Below are positions 11,401-17,428 of a stretch of 64,000 bases of DNA, in pieces. Positions within the stretch are counted from its first letter, which is position 1. Each line of letters starts with the position of its first letter. The notes beneath the pieces are model-generated. The model did not search any database. It was not told the origin of the DNA and worked only from the letters and a program-made list of their open reading frames with translations. The position numbers were made by a program, and so were the translations under genes. The DNA comes from Bacteroidales bacterium. Its GTDB lineage: Bacteria > Bacteroidota > Bacteroidia > Bacteroidales > P3. Location of the stretch: contig JAFXAA010000008.1 of the NCBI GenBank assembly GCA_017522105.1, positions 1 to 64,000 of the forward strand, given 5' to 3'.

Positions 11401-12827
11401 GCACCATGGGTTACACCCTCGGTAGCGGCTTCTATGGCTGGCAGAGCCTTGCTATGGTCTCGGCCGTTGCCAGCGAGGGCTACCACTTCACCGGCTGGAG
11501 CGACGGCGTGACCACCGCCGAGCGCCAGATATATGTCACCAGCGACACCACTGTTGTGGCCTACTTCGCCATCAACACCTACAATGTGGTTGTCGAGGTG
11601 AACGACACCAACATGGGTTACGTCACCGGTGCAGGCGAGTATAACTATGGCGACACGGCGCGTCTCTACGCCTATGCCGCCGACCATTGCCAGTTTGAAG
11701 GCTTCAACGGCAGTGCCGACCAGATAGACAGCCTTGTCTTCGTCGTCACTGGCGACGTCACCGTCACCGCCACCTTCGGACACAGCTTCCTCAACCTCTA
11801 CACCTCGGCCCAGAACGGTACCGTCTCTGTGCTCATTGAGGGCAACCCCGCCAACGTTGAAGTGCAGCCCATGCAGGCCGTCTACAACGACAGCATCGTC
11901 CTCACCGCACAGGCCGACAGCAACTACAGATTTGCCTATTGGGTGATTACCAGCATTGACTTCGACACCCAGATCAGCAATGTGGTTGTCGTTGATTCAA
12001 CGTGGCTCGACTCCACCTACATTGACGACGATGGTGTTGAACACGAGGTTTGGGATTCCACCTACCACATTGAGGAGGTTGTCACCGTTAACCAGATACG
12101 TACCGAGGTGGGTCGCGACTACGCCAACCCCATGGGTATGCGCATAACCGACCACACCGACATTCAGGCAGTGTGTGAGCTCAACACATACACTGTGACC
12201 CTTATGGGTGAGTATGTGGAACTTGTCGGCGCCGGTGTTGTCAACCATGGCGACTCTGTAACAATTACTGCTACAGGTACCGACTTCCACCACTTCGTGG
12301 CTTGGGTCAACCTTGATGGTGACACCATCAGTACGGACAACCCCTACACCTTCGTGGTTACCAGTGACACGACCCTCGTGGCTCTAACGGCTCTTGACCT
12401 CATGCACCTCACCGTCACTTGCTCCGAAGGCGGCTCCGTCACCGGTGGTGGCTACTACGAGTATGGCGCCATGGCTACCATCGTTGCTGTTCCCGACAGC
12501 GGATATTACTTCATCCGCTGGAGTGACGGCGACACCAACGCTACCCGTGAGGTCTACGTCTACGAGGACCTTAGTTTCCATGCCATCTTCTACCATATAG
12601 GTATTGACGACATTGACTTCAGCAATGTCAGCGTCTATGCTGCACAGCGCGCCATCATCGTCAAGGGCGCTGCCAAGCAGACCGTCAGGGTGTTCGACGC
12701 TGTTGGCCGCCAGGTGGTATCCACCGTTGCCGACTCCGACATCCTCCGTATGCCAATGGAAGCCACAGGCATATACATGGTGCAGATCGGCAACAGCCGT
12801 GCACGCCGTGTCATGGTCATGCAGTAA
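2403..12827 (+). CDS. Giant T9SS-secreted protein with InlB-type repeats
   Basis: A 3,474-residue protein. A Sec signal peptide (MKKLLTVIAAFALMMPMASAQ) is followed by an N-terminal beta domain to about residue 200. Next come a fibronectin type III-like domain (about 205-300, PVENLAVAAVGATSATLTW), a jelly-roll-like region and a second FnIII-like domain (about 455-545). From about residue 550 to 3395 there is a long run of roughly 75-residue divergent InlB B-repeat (Flg_new_2-like) units, which I estimate at 35 to 40. Typical landmarks are HYxFxxWSDG, TLTATP and VTAxF. The last 75 residues form a T9SS type A sorting domain (VRVFDAVGRQVV, GIYMVQIGNSRARRVMVMQ). It is expected to cross the outer membrane through T9SS and be surface-attached or released, probably as an adhesin. 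Third codon positions are extremely GC-rich in the first two thirds and less so near the 3' end. Confidence 0.92.
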   Translation: MKKLLTVIAAFALMMPMASAQTVKMRIETTAGATAGTTSNDVPVMASKTYSYVQTIYDASLFGLSGSATIDTLWFNCTSVASSPATDSKFVVYMGHTDKSIAASAKDWLALTEVANYNTTMQPTATGWFAIPLNVASFEYNGTQNLVIAIDREGNEVEGQTYATDNSGSGRLSLRYGNSTTMWGPTRNGTTRAQVPDVRLSVRAARSNRPVENLAVAAVGATSATLTWSVSPDAITPDHFVVEYGLAGFAEGTGTQVNVNETSYTIAGLEAARRYDVYVSAVSGSNTSVSRYVQVVTPCSRKALPWRWADELASIDSYLSWNINNNLPLCFDFPGLSTTQAGYPRAYTRVSGDSPALIIRSNGTVPAVAVMPEVDADLNHVRFSYKANNVHEFGYVTDASDASSFVSLGSFETSADIRYVDFEELGVAIPGATRIAIRSTDNHDCSISDITIEAAPACKLPTGFAADAAATTTGSIKLTWGGVQNAGDTYRLYWTAYNAGKDGAQVGSADGITAQEYTVASLAMGTYYDFYLCKICGGSATDTVKLSYSTLGQVNAYANNASYGTVIGSTTGRYGDYGTFTANANEHYHFDHWTYRGSNYTANPLVGIARYNPENPALVAYFEPDVYSVSVATNDGTQGTVSATQGGSPVSSAAYGSTVTFSATPGAGSWVGWSDGSTDLQHNVVVNGNINLEGVFCPAGYAVVRAVLSDPTLGVVNITSGGSPLPANGQVAAGSSIVVRVSVNDPAHYNIGTVTGMPGGSSFSEVSTGTYEATFVASTSVVLGVEVRPLSYALSVSVNDDRLGSASGAGTYLYGRSVNVMAVAGEHCAFKWWADDHSNTTPLRTVTMDGPVSLEAVFEKDSFAVTVARNIDAAGSVEITDGDTRSNTTTLNFGYGDYAFPVAGTNDHYTFSRWTNGNVSHNNRAPYFRVYSNQTWTAMYGYEQVSLTGAVKAPADGTVSPATLQANWSSTVQFTAAEGEHYTFDHWEEGANNLGTANPLTVTVSSAKTYTAVYTPRVYTVTVETDGHGDAAAASTSVAYGENADLTATPSTGYHFDYWEKDGVRINGGATITPVVEGNVTYKAYFAQNIYNVSISASEGGLIVGGSIARTATHGENIVVEALSTNAGLYTFSQWSDGISDNPRTFTVEGNIAVVAQFVTAGAYTISGVADPTEGGVIEYGNGTGSYLPAEVAIIRAIPNANYRFVNWTWAGGSSTSQEYRTNLGANLNMTAHFELVEHRVSIAAAANGHATGAGNYTHGTGATLTAYPNAGYHLVNWTVDGVPTTGDGNVLNIAAVNADMSITPNFAINTYTVSLSGDNVSLDGAGTYDYNAEVTLTATPAEHYDFLRWSNGDLRQSYSFRISEDVTLTAITGQHDYTVSGQSADAAMGSVSGSTTAHVGQVVNLTAVANDHYRFVSWDNASTANPLSVTVDGDVTRTATFAPVHYSVTLVQPAAADGTIVLAAGDSATAVYGTELTYSVSLQPGKKFVRWADGNTQNPRTLVVRGNTTLEAVVEDEVYNVTVLSNNPLYGVTTGTGTYGWHDVVTPTATVNNESLYQFISWGDGESNATHSAITIENDVNLTAIFGERDAYTIALLCNDNTMGSATATAYTAHDGDEVTITAAANANYHFVQWSDGNSEAVRTLTVHNNVVLTATFAINQYTLTLNNGTNGHVSGATSGLVDHGSSVTFFAQADQNYHFVYWMDENGDSVAVENPLTVTMTADATYEPLFAKDRYEISAYIAVGTIDGDGTYEHGTPVTLTATLPANYDFLGWSINGVAQPGTSLTLTFTATENAHVVATVGKHQYQLAASSHSNAMGYITGSANGSYDFDQTFSVTAVPTNAAQYQFDNWNNDASMNEATVDSNFTAGDVTLEAYFSVRSYDLAVGTEGDGQVSAVSGTYDYGTMVTVEATPGTGMAFSHWSDDYSNTNPRTLQVTGDMAFNAVFVPADYMLTLASNDMSKGTVVIDSNNAATYRYGDMVKLHARTLNSDTYKFNQWQDGVTDSIRTITITGDAVYTAFFGMANMLSVNVLGTEGGGAQASQTSVYNNTDVTIDTADVQEHYHFVGWYNAAGELVFTATQNVITVTSDTLLTARYALDTHYLDVTASDYGTVTGAGWYSYGATATVFAQADSKCHFVGWSDGESASVNPRQVVMNGDVAFTALFERDMVTITASAVNGTLDNYSLDVYVDSTFSITATADEHYSNFKGWTRNGVLVGTDETLEDVATANAAYVATFAIDTVNLTVNTNDVAMGSVNGATTGKYTYGTAVTLTAVPAAHHHFVNWNGDDEMDDVSIDTILNSNVDMTAYFAINSASITIAVAGGQETWGTVNDDVNGEYDYGEVVTIEATPATGFRFVKWSDNDINPVRNITIGESSISLTAQFDYINYDVRVNVSDPTMAWIEGAQPVYHYGDVVTFVAHNRDTNLYKFVGWSDNGSTDTMRTETITGDLDITARFSNRDKWNVFVQSENMSKGTVEGSGSYNNNETAHLVAHSAAHYHFLGWSNGATDSVYDITVTSDTSLIAYFEVDTHKVTLFATQHGTLGGAGWYDYGTQATLTATPEEHYQLRMWTNVDGDSLSNANPYVVTVESDMTLSAVFELKTYTLTVSGEHTQVTGGGDYTALTSATLTAVADDDYTFSHWTKNGAYFTAEADTTFVVEESAEYVAVSTENAAYTVYVQSANISEGTVNGNGSYHVGNMATVTATPAEHYHFAYWMNMGAVVSTESTYTFAVSEEMADNGIITMTAYFAIDTFEVTFSEVENGTLSGEGSYAWNSPVTLTATPDQHYDLVRWVDEDGNTLGTAEELSFNMPDSNITVGAEFGLHTYNVTASAINGSIVRGGGALVAFSTDTIVAQADENYHLLGWQIDGVSVADAESDTLVIASVEGDYNVVAVYGIDGYSFAFSVNDNDLGDVMATADGMYTMGGTYNNGTAIEMVARKRGHNDFVAWVNANGGDTLSTNDTLAFILTQDTNITAIFEPHMYEVAAVVDPVENADSTMGYTLGSGFYGWQSLAMVSAVASEGYHFTGWSDGVTTAERQIYVTSDTTVVAYFAINTYNVVVEVNDTNMGYVTGAGEYNYGDTARLYAYAADHCQFEGFNGSADQIDSLVFVVTGDVTVTATFGHSFLNLYTSAQNGTVSVLIEGNPANVEVQPMQAVYNDSIVLTAQADSNYRFAYWVITSIDFDTQISNVVVVDSTWLDSTYIDDDGVEHEVWDSTYHIEEVVTVNQIRTEVGRDYANPMGMRITDHTDIQAVCELNTYTVTLMGEYVELVGAGVVNHGDSVTITATGTDFHHFVAWVNLDGDTISTDNPYTFVVTSDTTLVALTALDLMHLTVTCSEGGSVTGGGYYEYGAMATIVAVPDSGYYFIRWSDGDTNATREVYVYEDLSFHAIFYHIGIDDIDFSNVSVYAAQRAIIVKGAAKQTVRVFDAVGRQVVSTVADSDILRMPMEATGIYMVQIGNSRARRVMVMQ

Positions 12828-12852
12828 CGAGATTTAATCACATCAATCAATC

Positions 12853-12883
12853 AAAGCCCCCCGGCTCCACGTCGGGGGGCTTT
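12853..12883 (+). terminator. Strong hairpin terminator after the giant gene
   Basis: AAAGCCCCCCG and CGGGGGGCTTT form an 11-bp stem around a short loop. The hairpin sits between the end of the giant gene and the threonine aldolase start at 12903. It is similar to the hairpin at 54647. Confidence 0.85.
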
Positions 12884-12902
12884 CTATAGAACAGAAAGAA
12901 AT

Positions 12903-13931
12903 ATGAAAAGAGGCTTCGGGAGCGACAACCACTCGGGCATCAGCCCTGAGATAATCACAGCAATAGAAAAAGCAAACAACGAACACGCGCTTGCCTACGG
13001 CGACGACGAAATCACCGCACGCCTGGAGCAGCTCTATCGTGACACCTTCGGACTGCAGGCGCGCCCATACCTTGTCTTCAACGGCACGGGAGCCAATGTT
13101 CTGTCCATAGATGCCATGTGTCGTTCCCACGAGGCCGTCATCTGTGCCGAGACGGCGCACATCAACGTTGACGAATGTGGCGCTCCGCAGCGCATCGTCG
13201 GCTGCCGCCTCTTGACCGTGGACACTCCCGACGGCAAACTTACACCGGCACTCGTCAAGACCCGCCTGCATGGCTTCGGCTTCGAACATCACTCTCAACC
13301 CAAAGCCATAAGCATCAGCCAGCCTACGGAGTTGGGTACACTGTACACCATCGGCGAGATAAAAGCCCTCGCCGACTTGGCCCATGAGCACGGGATGTAC
13401 CTCCACATGGACGGTGCACGCCTTGCCAATGCAGCTGTGGCGCTCGGCTGTTCATTCAAGGAGATGACAACAGATACAGGCGTAGACGCCCTCAGTTTTG
13501 GCGGCACAAAAAACGGCCTCCTCATGGGAGAGTCCTGCGTCCTGCTCAACCCGGTGCTCGATGTGGACATCAAATACCGTCGCAAGCAGATGACTCAGCT
13601 TGGTAGCAAGATGCGTTTCATGGCTGCGCAGATGGAAGCCTACCTTACAACCAGCCTGTGGCAGCGCAATGCCGAACACAGTAACCGCATGGCACGTCTC
13701 TTGGCAGAGAAGGTCAAAACGGTTGAAGGTGTAAGAATAGTCTACCGGGTGCAGGCCAACAGCGTGTTCGCCCAACTCCCGTCAGACGTATGGCATGCAT
13801 TGCAAAAGGAATACTTCTTCTACGACTGGGACGAATCGCAGGACATCGTCAGGTGGATGTGTTCTTTTGACACCACAGAACAGGATATCGACGACTTTGT
13901 GGCAACGTTAAAGTCTCTTATGGGGGCATAG
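12903..13931 (+). CDS. ltaE: Low-specificity L-threonine aldolase
   Basis: A 342-residue PLP enzyme of the beta-eliminating lyase/threonine aldolase family. It cleaves L-threonine or L-allo-threonine to glycine and acetaldehyde in the cytoplasm. Visible landmarks are FGSDNHSGISPEI at the start, FNGTGANVLS (cofactor phosphate region), HMDGARLANA (Asp that contacts the pyridine nitrogen) and SFGGTKNG with the Schiff-base Lys. The length is normal for the family. It starts 19 bases after a strong terminator hairpin, so it probably has its own promoter or depends on read-through. A gap of 51 bases separates it from trmO. Confidence 0.93.
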   Translation: MKRGFGSDNHSGISPEIITAIEKANNEHALAYGDDEITARLEQLYRDTFGLQARPYLVFNGTGANVLSIDAMCRSHEAVICAETAHINVDECGAPQRIVGCRLLTVDTPDGKLTPALVKTRLHGFGFEHHSQPKAISISQPTELGTLYTIGEIKALADLAHEHGMYLHMDGARLANAAVALGCSFKEMTTDTGVDALSFGGTKNGLLMGESCVLLNPVLDVDIKYRRKQMTQLGSKMRFMAAQMEAYLTTSLWQRNAEHSNRMARLLAEKVKTVEGVRIVYRVQANSVFAQLPSDVWHALQKEYFFYDWDESQDIVRWMCSFDTTEQDIDDFVATLKSLMGA

Positions 13932-13982
13932 GCCGACGGGCGGCAGTCACCTGTCGTGAATGATAACAACACAAAACCGTAG

Positions 13983-14681
13983 ATGAAGCAGATTGCTCAT
14001 ATAGAGACTGTGTACAAAAGCAAGTTCGGCGTGCCACGTCAGGCAGGCCTTGTCGATACGTCAGCACGTGTCGTCTTTGAGCCTGAATACCGTGTGGCAG
14101 AGGCCTTGCGTGGGCTGGAGGACTTTGAGTATATTTGGCTCCTGTGGGGATTCCATCTTGCCAAGCAGGAAGATTGGCGTCCTACAGTGCGCCCTCCGCG
14201 CCTCGGGGGAAATAAAAGGGTAGGGGTCTTCGCCACACGCAGCCCCTTCCGCCCAAACCCCATCGGTCTGTCGTCTGTCCGGCTGCTCCGCATTGAGCGA
14301 GATGAAAGCCTCGGTATGGTACTCGTCGTTGCCGGTGCCGACCTCGTGGACGGTACACCTATATATGACATAAAACCGTACCTGCCTTATGCCGACAGTC
14401 ACCCTGAAGCACGTGCAGGTTTTGCCACTGTATCGCCGACACAAACCCTCAAGGTTGTTATCTCCGAGTCTTTGCTTAGCCGGATACCTAAACCTTTGCA
14501 ATCGTCACTCATCGATACAATCGCTCTCGACCCTCGTCCGCATTATCATGCCGATCCGCAGCGCACTTATGCTATGAGCTTCGACCAGTATGAGGTGTAT
14601 TTCAGGGTCAATGACGACGTGGCGACAGTAGAGGATGTGGTGTTAAATAGTGTTAAGGCGGCAACAAACGACGTAAAATAG
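13983..14681 (+). CDS. trmO: tRNA (t6A37) N6-methyltransferase, TrmO/YaeB family
   Basis: A 232-residue protein with the TsaA/TrmO beta-barrel core: VYKSKFGVPRQ at the start, then FEYIWLLWGFH, and the signature GVFATRSPFRPNPIGLS with LVDGTPIYDIKPYLPYAD after it. The enzyme uses S-adenosylmethionine to methylate N6-threonylcarbamoyladenosine at position 37 of tRNA. The C-terminal extension ending in the FDQYEVYFRV region is also found in the E. coli protein. It is followed 13 bases later by the ECF sigma gene in the same direction. Confidence 0.92.
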   Translation: MKQIAHIETVYKSKFGVPRQAGLVDTSARVVFEPEYRVAEALRGLEDFEYIWLLWGFHLAKQEDWRPTVRPPRLGGNKRVGVFATRSPFRPNPIGLSSVRLLRIERDESLGMVLVVAGADLVDGTPIYDIKPYLPYADSHPEARAGFATVSPTQTLKVVISESLLSRIPKPLQSSLIDTIALDPRPHYHADPQRTYAMSFDQYEVYFRVNDDVATVEDVVLNSVKAATNDVK

Positions 14682-14694
14682 CGTCTATGTCTCG

Positions 14695-15219
14695 ATGAGC
14701 ATGACTTATGCACAGATTGTAGAAGGCTGTCGCCACCGTAAACCCACGGCTCAACGTGCGCTCTATGACGAGCTGTCTCCTATGGCCATGGGCGTATGCC
14801 GTAGGTACACCTCCAATCGCGACGACGCCAATGATATGCTGCAGGATGGTTTTGTGCGTGTCTTTGAGAAGATAGGCACTTTGCGCGACCCACAGAAGCT
14901 CCGTTCCTGGGTTTACAATATCATGGTCAACGTCTGCATACAGCACTTCCGCCGTTCCCGCAACACCGTGCTGCAGGAGATGGATACGTTTGTCGACGAG
15001 GAAGACGAGGAGCTGCCTTACACGATGGAGGATATCGTGGAAGCCATGCAGACCGTCACTGCAGCGCAGCGGATGGCCTTCAATCTATGCTGTGTAGAAG
15101 AACTCCCCATGGACAAAGCTGCCGGCATAATGAGGTGCAGCGAAGTCAATGTCAGAGCACTTCTATGCAAAGCACGAAAAAGAATGCGCGCGTATTTAAC
15201 GAACAAATATAAAGACTGA
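14695..15219 (+). CDS. ECF-family RNA polymerase sigma factor
   Basis: A 174-residue sigma-70 of the extracytoplasmic function type. Region 2 includes ALYDELSPMAMGVCRRYTSN and the -10-recognition helix DANDMLQDGFVRVFEKI. Region 4 includes AAQRMAFNLCCVEELPMDKAA followed by the helix-turn-helix IMRCSEVNVRALLCKARKRM. The start could also be the ATG at 14701. The next gene begins three bases after its stop and encodes a one-pass membrane protein, the usual arrangement for a sigma and its anti-sigma. In Porphyromonas gingivalis the ECF factor SigP controls T9SS genes, and the T9SS-like domain in the partner makes a related role plausible here. Confidence 0.93.
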   Translation: MSMTYAQIVEGCRHRKPTAQRALYDELSPMAMGVCRRYTSNRDDANDMLQDGFVRVFEKIGTLRDPQKLRSWVYNIMVNVCIQHFRRSRNTVLQEMDTFVDEEDEELPYTMEDIVEAMQTVTAAQRMAFNLCCVEELPMDKAAGIMRCSEVNVRALLCKARKRMRAYLTNKYKD

Positions 15220-15222
15220 AAT

Positions 15223-16074
15223 ATGGACTGGAAAGAATATGAAGAAAAGCCGGCTGATGGCATCTTTGCATCTGTGCAGCGCCGCCTCAGGCGTCGCAGG
15301 CTTTTGAGAGGCATTGCCTCCGCCGTTGTGGCCATTGTTGTGATAGCTGTGCTCTTCGCCGCTGTCTCGCGCGGTCATGATGTGCCTGAAGAACAGGTTG
15401 CAGTGGCTGAAACCGTATCTGTGTTTCCGGAACAAACAACAACAGGTCTTAGCGATAGTAGGCAGCAGGAAGCGGGGAGTGGAGAGCGCGGAGCGGAAAC
15501 CGTAAACAGTGGAGCTCTAAACTCTCGACCGTCAACTGTCAACAGTTCTTCCGTTGCAACAGACACGCTCCTCCCTCAGCCTCGCATGCAGCTTGTCGCC
15601 GTCAGCGTACCCATAGAGGAACCGTCGTTCGATACTTCGCTATTCATCTTGCTGTCTGTGCCGTCCAGAGCGACGGATGGTGTAAAATCCCTTGGAGAAG
15701 CCGATACCTCTGTCGGTACATTCTCTCATACGGTGTCCGACGGCACCATACAAGCCAAGATTGATGCAGACCCATCGGGCGCAGACCTCCATGATGCAAT
15801 ACTTTGGGCCCCCAACATCATAACCCCTGCCTCCGACAATGAAGCAAACCGTGTCTTCAAAGTTGTCGCCACCACTCCTGTCAGCGACTTTCGCATCCAT
15901 ATCTATAATCGTGGCGGCAGGCTCCTCTTCCGCAGCAATGATATCGACCAGCCGTGGGATGCCACAAGCAAGGGTATTGAAATGCCGCAGGGTGCCTACG
16001 TTTGGGTCGCCACATTCCGCTCTGCCGACGGCGCTTCCCATCGCGAAGCTGGCACTGTCACCGTGGTCAGATAG
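15223..16074 (+). CDS. Putative anti-sigma factor with a C-terminal T9SS type B-like (CHU_C) domain
   Basis: A 283-residue protein with no signal peptide. A short Arg-rich cytoplasmic N-terminus (about 1-28, MDWKEYEEKPADGIF then RRLRRRR) precedes one transmembrane helix (about 31-49) and a low-complexity linker. Residues about 84-107 of the linker are encoded by a heptamer tract. The final 90 residues match the gliding-motility/T9SS type B sorting domain: LWAPNIITPASDNEANRVF, IYNRGGRLLF, PWDATSKGIEMPQGAYVW and GTVTVVR. Topology would put that domain in the periplasm. Cotranscription with the sigma factor suggests an anti-sigma that senses export or T9SS state. The short N-terminus resembles Bacteroidota anti-sigma openings but is not diagnostic. 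Confidence 0.75.
   Translation: MDWKEYEEKPADGIFASVQRRLRRRRLLRGIASAVVAIVVIAVLFAAVSRGHDVPEEQVAVAETVSVFPEQTTTGLSDSRQQEAGSGERGAETVNSGALNSRPSTVNSSSVATDTLLPQPRMQLVAVSVPIEEPSFDTSLFILLSVPSRATDGVKSLGEADTSVGTFSHTVSDGTIQAKIDADPSGADLHDAILWAPNIITPASDNEANRVFKVVATTPVSDFRIHIYNRGGRLLFRSNDIDQPWDATSKGIEMPQGAYVWVATFRSADGASHREAGTVTVVR
15474..15543. repeat. In-frame heptamer tract inside the anti-sigma-like gene
   Basis: Ten 7-bp units in register: GGGGAGT, GGAGAGC, GCGGAGC, GGAAACC, GTAAACA, GTGGAGC, TCTAAAC, TCTCGAC, CGTCAAC, TGTCAAC. The reading frame stays open. The encoded peptide (GSGERGAETVNSGALNSRPS) falls in the periplasmic linker between the membrane helix and the C-terminal domain. Confidence 0.8.
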
Positions 16075-16102
16075 TTGAAGATAGTCGTTTTATAATCTCT
16101 TT

Positions 16103-16133
16103 TTTGCCATATTGAAAAAAAGTCGTACCTTTG
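16103..16133 (+). promoter_or_regulatory. Promoter of rnpB
   Basis: A perfect Bacteroidota promoter: -33 TTTG at 16103-16106, a 19-bp spacer, and -7 TACCTTTG at 16126-16133. Transcription should start about 10 bases further on, just before the first RNase P RNA helix. Confidence 0.85.
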
Positions 16134-16149
16134 CACCCTGAAAAGGTAT

Positions 16150-16533
16150 AGGCAGGGATTGTTCTATCGCTGGGCGGAAACGCCGAGAGGAAAGTCCGGG
16201 CAGCACGAGCCACCATGCTTCCTAACGGGAAGTGGCCTTGTCCGTAAGGGCTGGGTCAAGGAAAGCGCCACAGAGAAAATACCGCCTTTTGTGAGGTGAA
16301 ACATCCTCCGCTAAGGGTAAGGGTGAAAACGCGGGGTAAGAGCCCACGACGTGCTTCGGTGACGGACACGATGGCAAGCCCCATGGGCTGAAAGACCAAA
16401 TATACCGGCAGGTCTACTGACAGCAGGCTGGCTCGCCTGCATTGCCGGGGGGTAGGTTGATAGAGGCCGTCGGCAACGGCGGCAGTAGATTGATGATAGA
16501 ACGCGACAGAACCCGGCTTACAGATCCCTGCCT
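16150..16533 (+). ncRNA. rnpB: RNase P RNA (type A)
   Basis: The catalytic RNA of RNase P, which matures tRNA 5' ends. The conserved core GAGGAAAGTCCGGGC lies near 16186-16201, and the 3' core ACAGAACCCGGCTTACAG near 16506-16523. The terminal helix P1 is visible as GGCAGGGAT at 16151-16159 pairing with ATCCCTGCC at 16524-16532. A run of six T follows as a terminator. The length of about 384 nucleotides is normal. Confidence 0.96.
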
Positions 16534-16555
16534 TTTTTACGCAACAACGGCAAAG

Positions 16556-17428
16556 ATGAAGAACGAAGAAACAAATACAGGAAACTATAAACCAAAGAGG
16601 AGACAGAAGCCAAATGTAGGCTTCCTGACCGTGATTCTTTGTTTTCTGACCACGATTTTTCTTGCTGGCTGTTCGGGCCGTTTCGTTGGCACTCCGCGGG
16701 CTGCCATGCTCGACTATCAGACCAACAGCACCTACGGCTCACTCTATTCCCTCGCCCTTGCCAACGCGCAGAGCCTCAATGATGCCGTGAAGGCAGATAC
16801 TCTCCATCCCGGCATGTACGCCGAATACGGAGTGGCGCTGGCCCTTATGGGGCATGACGGTGAGGCCTGCCGGATGCTCAACGCTGAAGCCAAAGCTTTT
16901 CCGGAGAGTCGCCTCATGGTGCGCCGTATCAAAGAACGCCTTCTGCCGGGAATGGTAAGTGACACTCTTGTAGGCTCGCGCGACACCGCCGACATTCTGC
17001 GCCTCCAGTCATGGGCCTACGACAGTATCTCCGCCCTGCGCCCACTGCCGTGGGTCGCCGCTGTCATCGACAGTACCGACACCGTCCGCATCATGCAGCA
17101 GACTCCTGTGGACTCCATCGAATATCCTATACGCCTTACTGCCAACCAGAAGCGCGAAATGCTTGTGCAGGAACAGCACAAGGCCGAACTCCAGCGCAAG
17201 GCCGTTGCCGACTCCATCGCCGCCGCCAAGCAGGCCAAGATAGACGCCCGCAAGCAGGCCAAGCTCGACAAGAAAAAAGCCAAGAAGGAAAAGGAAAAAG
17301 CAAGGAAAGCCGCCGAGAAGGAAAAGAAACGCATCGCCAAGGAGAAAGCCAAGCAGCGTGAAGCGGAAAAACAACGCCGCTCCGAAGAACGCAAGAACAA
17401 CAAGCAACAGAAGGAGGCCAACGGATGA
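16556..17428 (+). CDS. DUF4810-type lipoprotein with long basic C-terminal helix
   Basis: The open frame runs back into rnpB, so the ATG at 16556 is chosen; it gives 290 residues. The N-terminus MKNEETNTGNYKPKRRQ precedes a hydrophobic stretch and the lipobox FLAGC. The core PGMYAEYGVALALMGHDGEA followed by FPESRLMVRRIKERLLP matches the DUF4810 family. The last 90 residues are an almost uninterrupted Lys/Glu/Ala-rich coiled coil (KKAKKEKEKARKAAEKEKKR), unusually long for this family. The stop overlaps the next gene by four bases. DUF4810 and DUF799 lipoproteins usually accompany a CsgG/HfaB-like outer-membrane protein, which is not next to them here. Confidence 0.8.
   Translation: MKNEETNTGNYKPKRRQKPNVGFLTVILCFLTTIFLAGCSGRFVGTPRAAMLDYQTNSTYGSLYSLALANAQSLNDAVKADTLHPGMYAEYGVALALMGHDGEACRMLNAEAKAFPESRLMVRRIKERLLPGMVSDTLVGSRDTADILRLQSWAYDSISALRPLPWVAAVIDSTDTVRIMQQTPVDSIEYPIRLTANQKREMLVQEQHKAELQRKAVADSIAAAKQAKIDARKQAKLDKKKAKKEKEKARKAAEKEKKRIAKEKAKQREAEKQRRSEERKNNKQQKEANG

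Noticed and set aside
3612-11783. A 2,723-codon open frame on the minus strand, antisense to the giant adhesin gene
   Set aside because: The sense gene uses G or C at almost every third position, which removes stop codons on the opposite strand. The translation is Val/Gly/His-rich without domain, signal or start context.
16442-16555. Upstream extension of the DUF4810 lipoprotein frame
   Set aside because: It lies inside the RNase P RNA; the ATG at 16556 gives a proper lipoprotein signal.
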